DNA of 5,007 nucleotides from Bacteroidales bacterium (lineage in GTDB: Bacteria > Bacteroidota > Bacteroidia > Bacteroidales > UBA932): assembly GCA_021443605.1 (NCBI GenBank), contig JABUTQ010000330.1:1-5007 (forward strand), written 5' to 3'. Positions 3,122 to 5,007 of the stretch are shown here, one piece after another. Position 1 is the first letter of the stretch. The number at the start of each line of letters is the position of its first letter. Made by a program: the position numbers and the translations under genes. The notes beneath the pieces were generated by a model that was not told the origin of the DNA, did not search any database, and saw nothing but the letters and a program-made list of their open reading frames with translations.

Positions 3122-5007
3122 ATGTCGCAAAAAACTAATAATCAGCGAATTACTTTCGCGACTTCAAAAGTGCTCCTTGACTATCCGGATTTCCTTGAAG
3201 TACAACTCAAGTCTTTCCGTGATTTCTTCCAGCTTGATACTACAGCTGAAAACCGTAGGAACGAGGGGCTTTTTAAAGTTTTTCAGGAGGTATTCCCGAT
3301 AACCGATACCCGCAACAATTTTGTGCTGGAATTTATCGACTATTTTGTCGATCCTCCACGTTATTCCATTGACGAGTGTCTCGACCGTGGTCTGACCTAC
3401 AGCGTTCCGCTCAAGGCGAAACTCAAACTCTATTGCACAGACCCCGAGCACGAAGATTTTGAAGAAGAGATTCAGGACGTATATCTGGGAACAATCCCTT
3501 ATATGACTCCACGCGGCACCTTCATCATCAATGGATCGGAACGCATCGTCGTTTCACAGTTACACCGTTCTCCAGGTGTATTCTTCGGACAGAGCTATCA
3601 CGCAAACGGTACAAAACTCTACTCTGCCCGCATTATCCCGTTCAAGGGAAGCTGGATTGAATTTGCAACTGACATCAACAATGTCATGTATGCATATATC
3701 GACCGCAAGAAGAAATTGCCCGTGACCACCCTCCTGCGTGCAATAGGATACGAAAGTGACAAGGATATCCTCAACATTTTCGACCTTGCAGAAGAGATTG
3801 AAGTCACCAAAGAGAATTTAGAGAAACATATCGGCTGCCGCCTCGCAGCAAGAGTCCTCGACACTTGGAACGAAGACTTTGCTGACGAGCAGACAGGTGA
3901 AGTATATTATGTCGAGCGTACTGATATCGTGCTTGAGCGCGACACCGTCATCGACGAATCGAATATCGAGATAATTCTGAATGCAGAAGTGCCTACTATC
4001 CTGATACACAAGGAAGATGCTGCAAGTTCAGAATTTGCGATCATTCACAACACCCTCCAAAAAGACCAGTGCAACTCTGAGAAAGAAGCTATATTCTACA
4101 CTTATCGTCAATTGCGCAACTCGGAACCGCCCGATGAGGCTACAGCCCGTGACGTGATTGAGAAGCTCTTCTTCTCTGACAAGCGTTATGACCTCGGTGA
4201 CGTTGGTCGTTACAGACTCAACCGCAAGCTTGGTCTGACAACATCTCCCGAGACAAGGGTACTTACAAAGGAGGATATTATCGAGATTATCAGATATCTC
4301 ATCCAGCTTATCAACTCAAAAGCTACCGTTGACGATATCGACCACCTCAGCAATAGGCGTATCCGCACCGTTGGCGAGCAGCTTGCCAACCAGTTCAGCG
4401 TAGGTTTGAGCCGCATCGCCCGCACAATCCGTGAAAGGATGAATGTGCGTGACAATGAGGTGTTTGCACCTATCGATCTCGTTAATGCCAAGACACTTTC
4501 AAGTGTAATCAACTCATTCTTCGGCACAAGCCAGTTGTCACAGTTCATGGACCAGATCAACCCGCTTGCCGAAATGACTCACAAGCGTCGTCTTTCAGCC
4601 CTCGGACCGGGCGGTCTGTCAAGAGACCGTGCAGGATTCGAAGTGCGTGACGTACACTATACACATTATGGCCGCCTCTGCCCTATCGAGACTCCTGAAG
4701 GTCCGAACATCGGTCTTATCTCATCTCTCTGCGTATATGCGCGCATCAACGATCTCGGATTCATCGAGACTCCGTACCGCAAGGTTGAAGACGGAAAGGT
4801 GGATCTCACTCCGGAAGGATGCCTATATCTGAGTGCAGAAGAGGAAGAAGACAAGGTTGTTGCCCAGGCAAATGTAAAGATTGGAGAGGACGGCGACATC
4901 CTCGAAGAGCGTATCAAGTGCCGTCTCCAGGCAGACTTCCCTGTCGTTTCAAAGGAGAAAGTTCACTTGATGGACGTTGCCCCGAACCAGATTTCATCTA
5001 TCGCCGC
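3122..5007 (+). CDS. rpoB: DNA-directed RNA polymerase subunit beta, N-terminal 628 codons, cut by the window edge
   Basis: Catalytic beta subunit of RNA polymerase, forming one pincer of the cleft and the rifamycin pocket. The frame is open from ATG 3122 (MSQKTNNQRITF) to the last base, 628 full codons plus two bases; the rest, and probably rpoC, lie to the right. Protrusion and N-terminal Rif region: VSQLHRSPGVFF at 144-155. The lobe carries a segment with FADEQTGEVYYVER (from about 252) that aligns with the E. coli lobe insertion but is shorter. GDVGRYRLNRKLGL and DDIDHLSNRRIRTVGEQ lead into the fork region. Rif cluster I is at about 468-495, with D477, H487, R490, S492 and L494 matching E. 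coli D516, H526, R529, S531 and L533, so wild-type (sensitive) residues; position 479 is Ile where E. coli has N518. Cluster II IETPEGPNIGLI is at 522-533. The start has no Shine-Dalgarno but A at -3 and -6. Confidence 0.97.
   Translation, partial: MSQKTNNQRITFATSKVLLDYPDFLEVQLKSFRDFFQLDTTAENRRNEGLFKVFQEVFPITDTRNNFVLEFIDYFVDPPRYSIDECLDRGLTYSVPLKAKLKLYCTDPEHEDFEEEIQDVYLGTIPYMTPRGTFIINGSERIVVSQLHRSPGVFFGQSYHANGTKLYSARIIPFKGSWIEFATDINNVMYAYIDRKKKLPVTTLLRAIGYESDKDILNIFDLAEEIEVTKENLEKHIGCRLAARVLDTWNEDFADEQTGEVYYVERTDIVLERDTVIDESNIEIILNAEVPTILIHKEDAASSEFAIIHNTLQKDQCNSEKEAIFYTYRQLRNSEPPDEATARDVIEKLFFSDKRYDLGDVGRYRLNRKLGLTTSPETRVLTKEDIIEIIRYLIQLINSKATVDDIDHLSNRRIRTVGEQLANQFSVGLSRIARTIRERMNVRDNEVFAPIDLVNAKTLSSVINSFFGTSQLSQFMDQINPLAEMTHKRRLSALGPGGLSRDRAGFEVRDVHYTHYGRLCPIETPEGPNIGLISSLCVYARINDLGFIETPYRKVEDGKVDLTPEGCLYLSAEEEEDKVVAQANVKIGEDGDILEERIKCRLQADFPVVSKEKVHLMDVAPNQISSIA

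Noticed and set aside
2693..3130. Minus-strand frame of 145 codons opposite rplL
   Set aside because: Its Ala/Ser-rich sequence is the reverse reading of the alanine hinge and conserved C-terminal domain of L7/L12; there is no independent start signal.
1..5007. Mobile element, CRISPR array, defence or other novel system
   Set aside because: No transposase, inverted-repeat ends, spaced repeats or unknown genes were seen; the whole window is accounted for by a conserved core operon.

Overview
The window is a core housekeeping region of a Bacteroidota genome, most likely of the order Bacteroidales. Three things point there: the gene order tRNA-Trp, secE, nusG, rplK, rplA, rplJ, rplL, rpoB; the protein wording (for example the RpoB segment DVHYTHYGRLCPIETPEGPN and a 62-residue SecE); and A-rich start regions mostly lacking Shine-Dalgarno sequences. 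A more exact placement (for example Muribaculaceae or another gut family) is a guess that the window cannot settle.

Layout: positions 1-53 are the 3' part of a CCA-anticodon tRNA-Trp whose 5' end lies outside the window. Positions 54-140 are a non-coding spacer that can fold into two hairpins and has no recognisable Bacteroidota promoter. secE (141-329), nusG (338-898), rplK (905-1351), rplA (1364-2065) and rplJ (2081-2605) follow with gaps of only 6-15 bases, so they almost certainly form one transcript. A 31-base, almost pure A/T spacer leads to rplL (2637-3014). A 107-base spacer (3015-3121) holds a bulged hairpin and then a perfect 11-bp hairpin followed by five T, placed where other bacteria attenuate transcription between the L7/L12 gene and rpoB. 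rpoB starts at 3122 and runs off the right edge after 628 codons.

Together the genes supply a translocon subunit (SecE), a transcription elongation factor (NusG), the ribosomal L1 stalk (L1), the GTPase-associated stalk and its base (L11, L10, L7/L12) and the RNA polymerase beta subunit. Joint transcription couples synthesis of the translation and transcription machinery. L7/L12 is needed in several copies per ribosome, which fits both an efficient start region for rplL and a partial terminator before rpoB.

No mobile element, CRISPR array, defence system or novel gene was found. All protein-coding genes are recognisable, complete (except rpoB, cut by the window edge) and free of frameshifts. 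The points worth a second look are regulatory: the rplL-rpoB double hairpin, the structured spacer before secE, the single strong Shine-Dalgarno at rplJ, the A/T start region of rplL, and the lack of room for standard L1 and L10 autoregulatory leaders.
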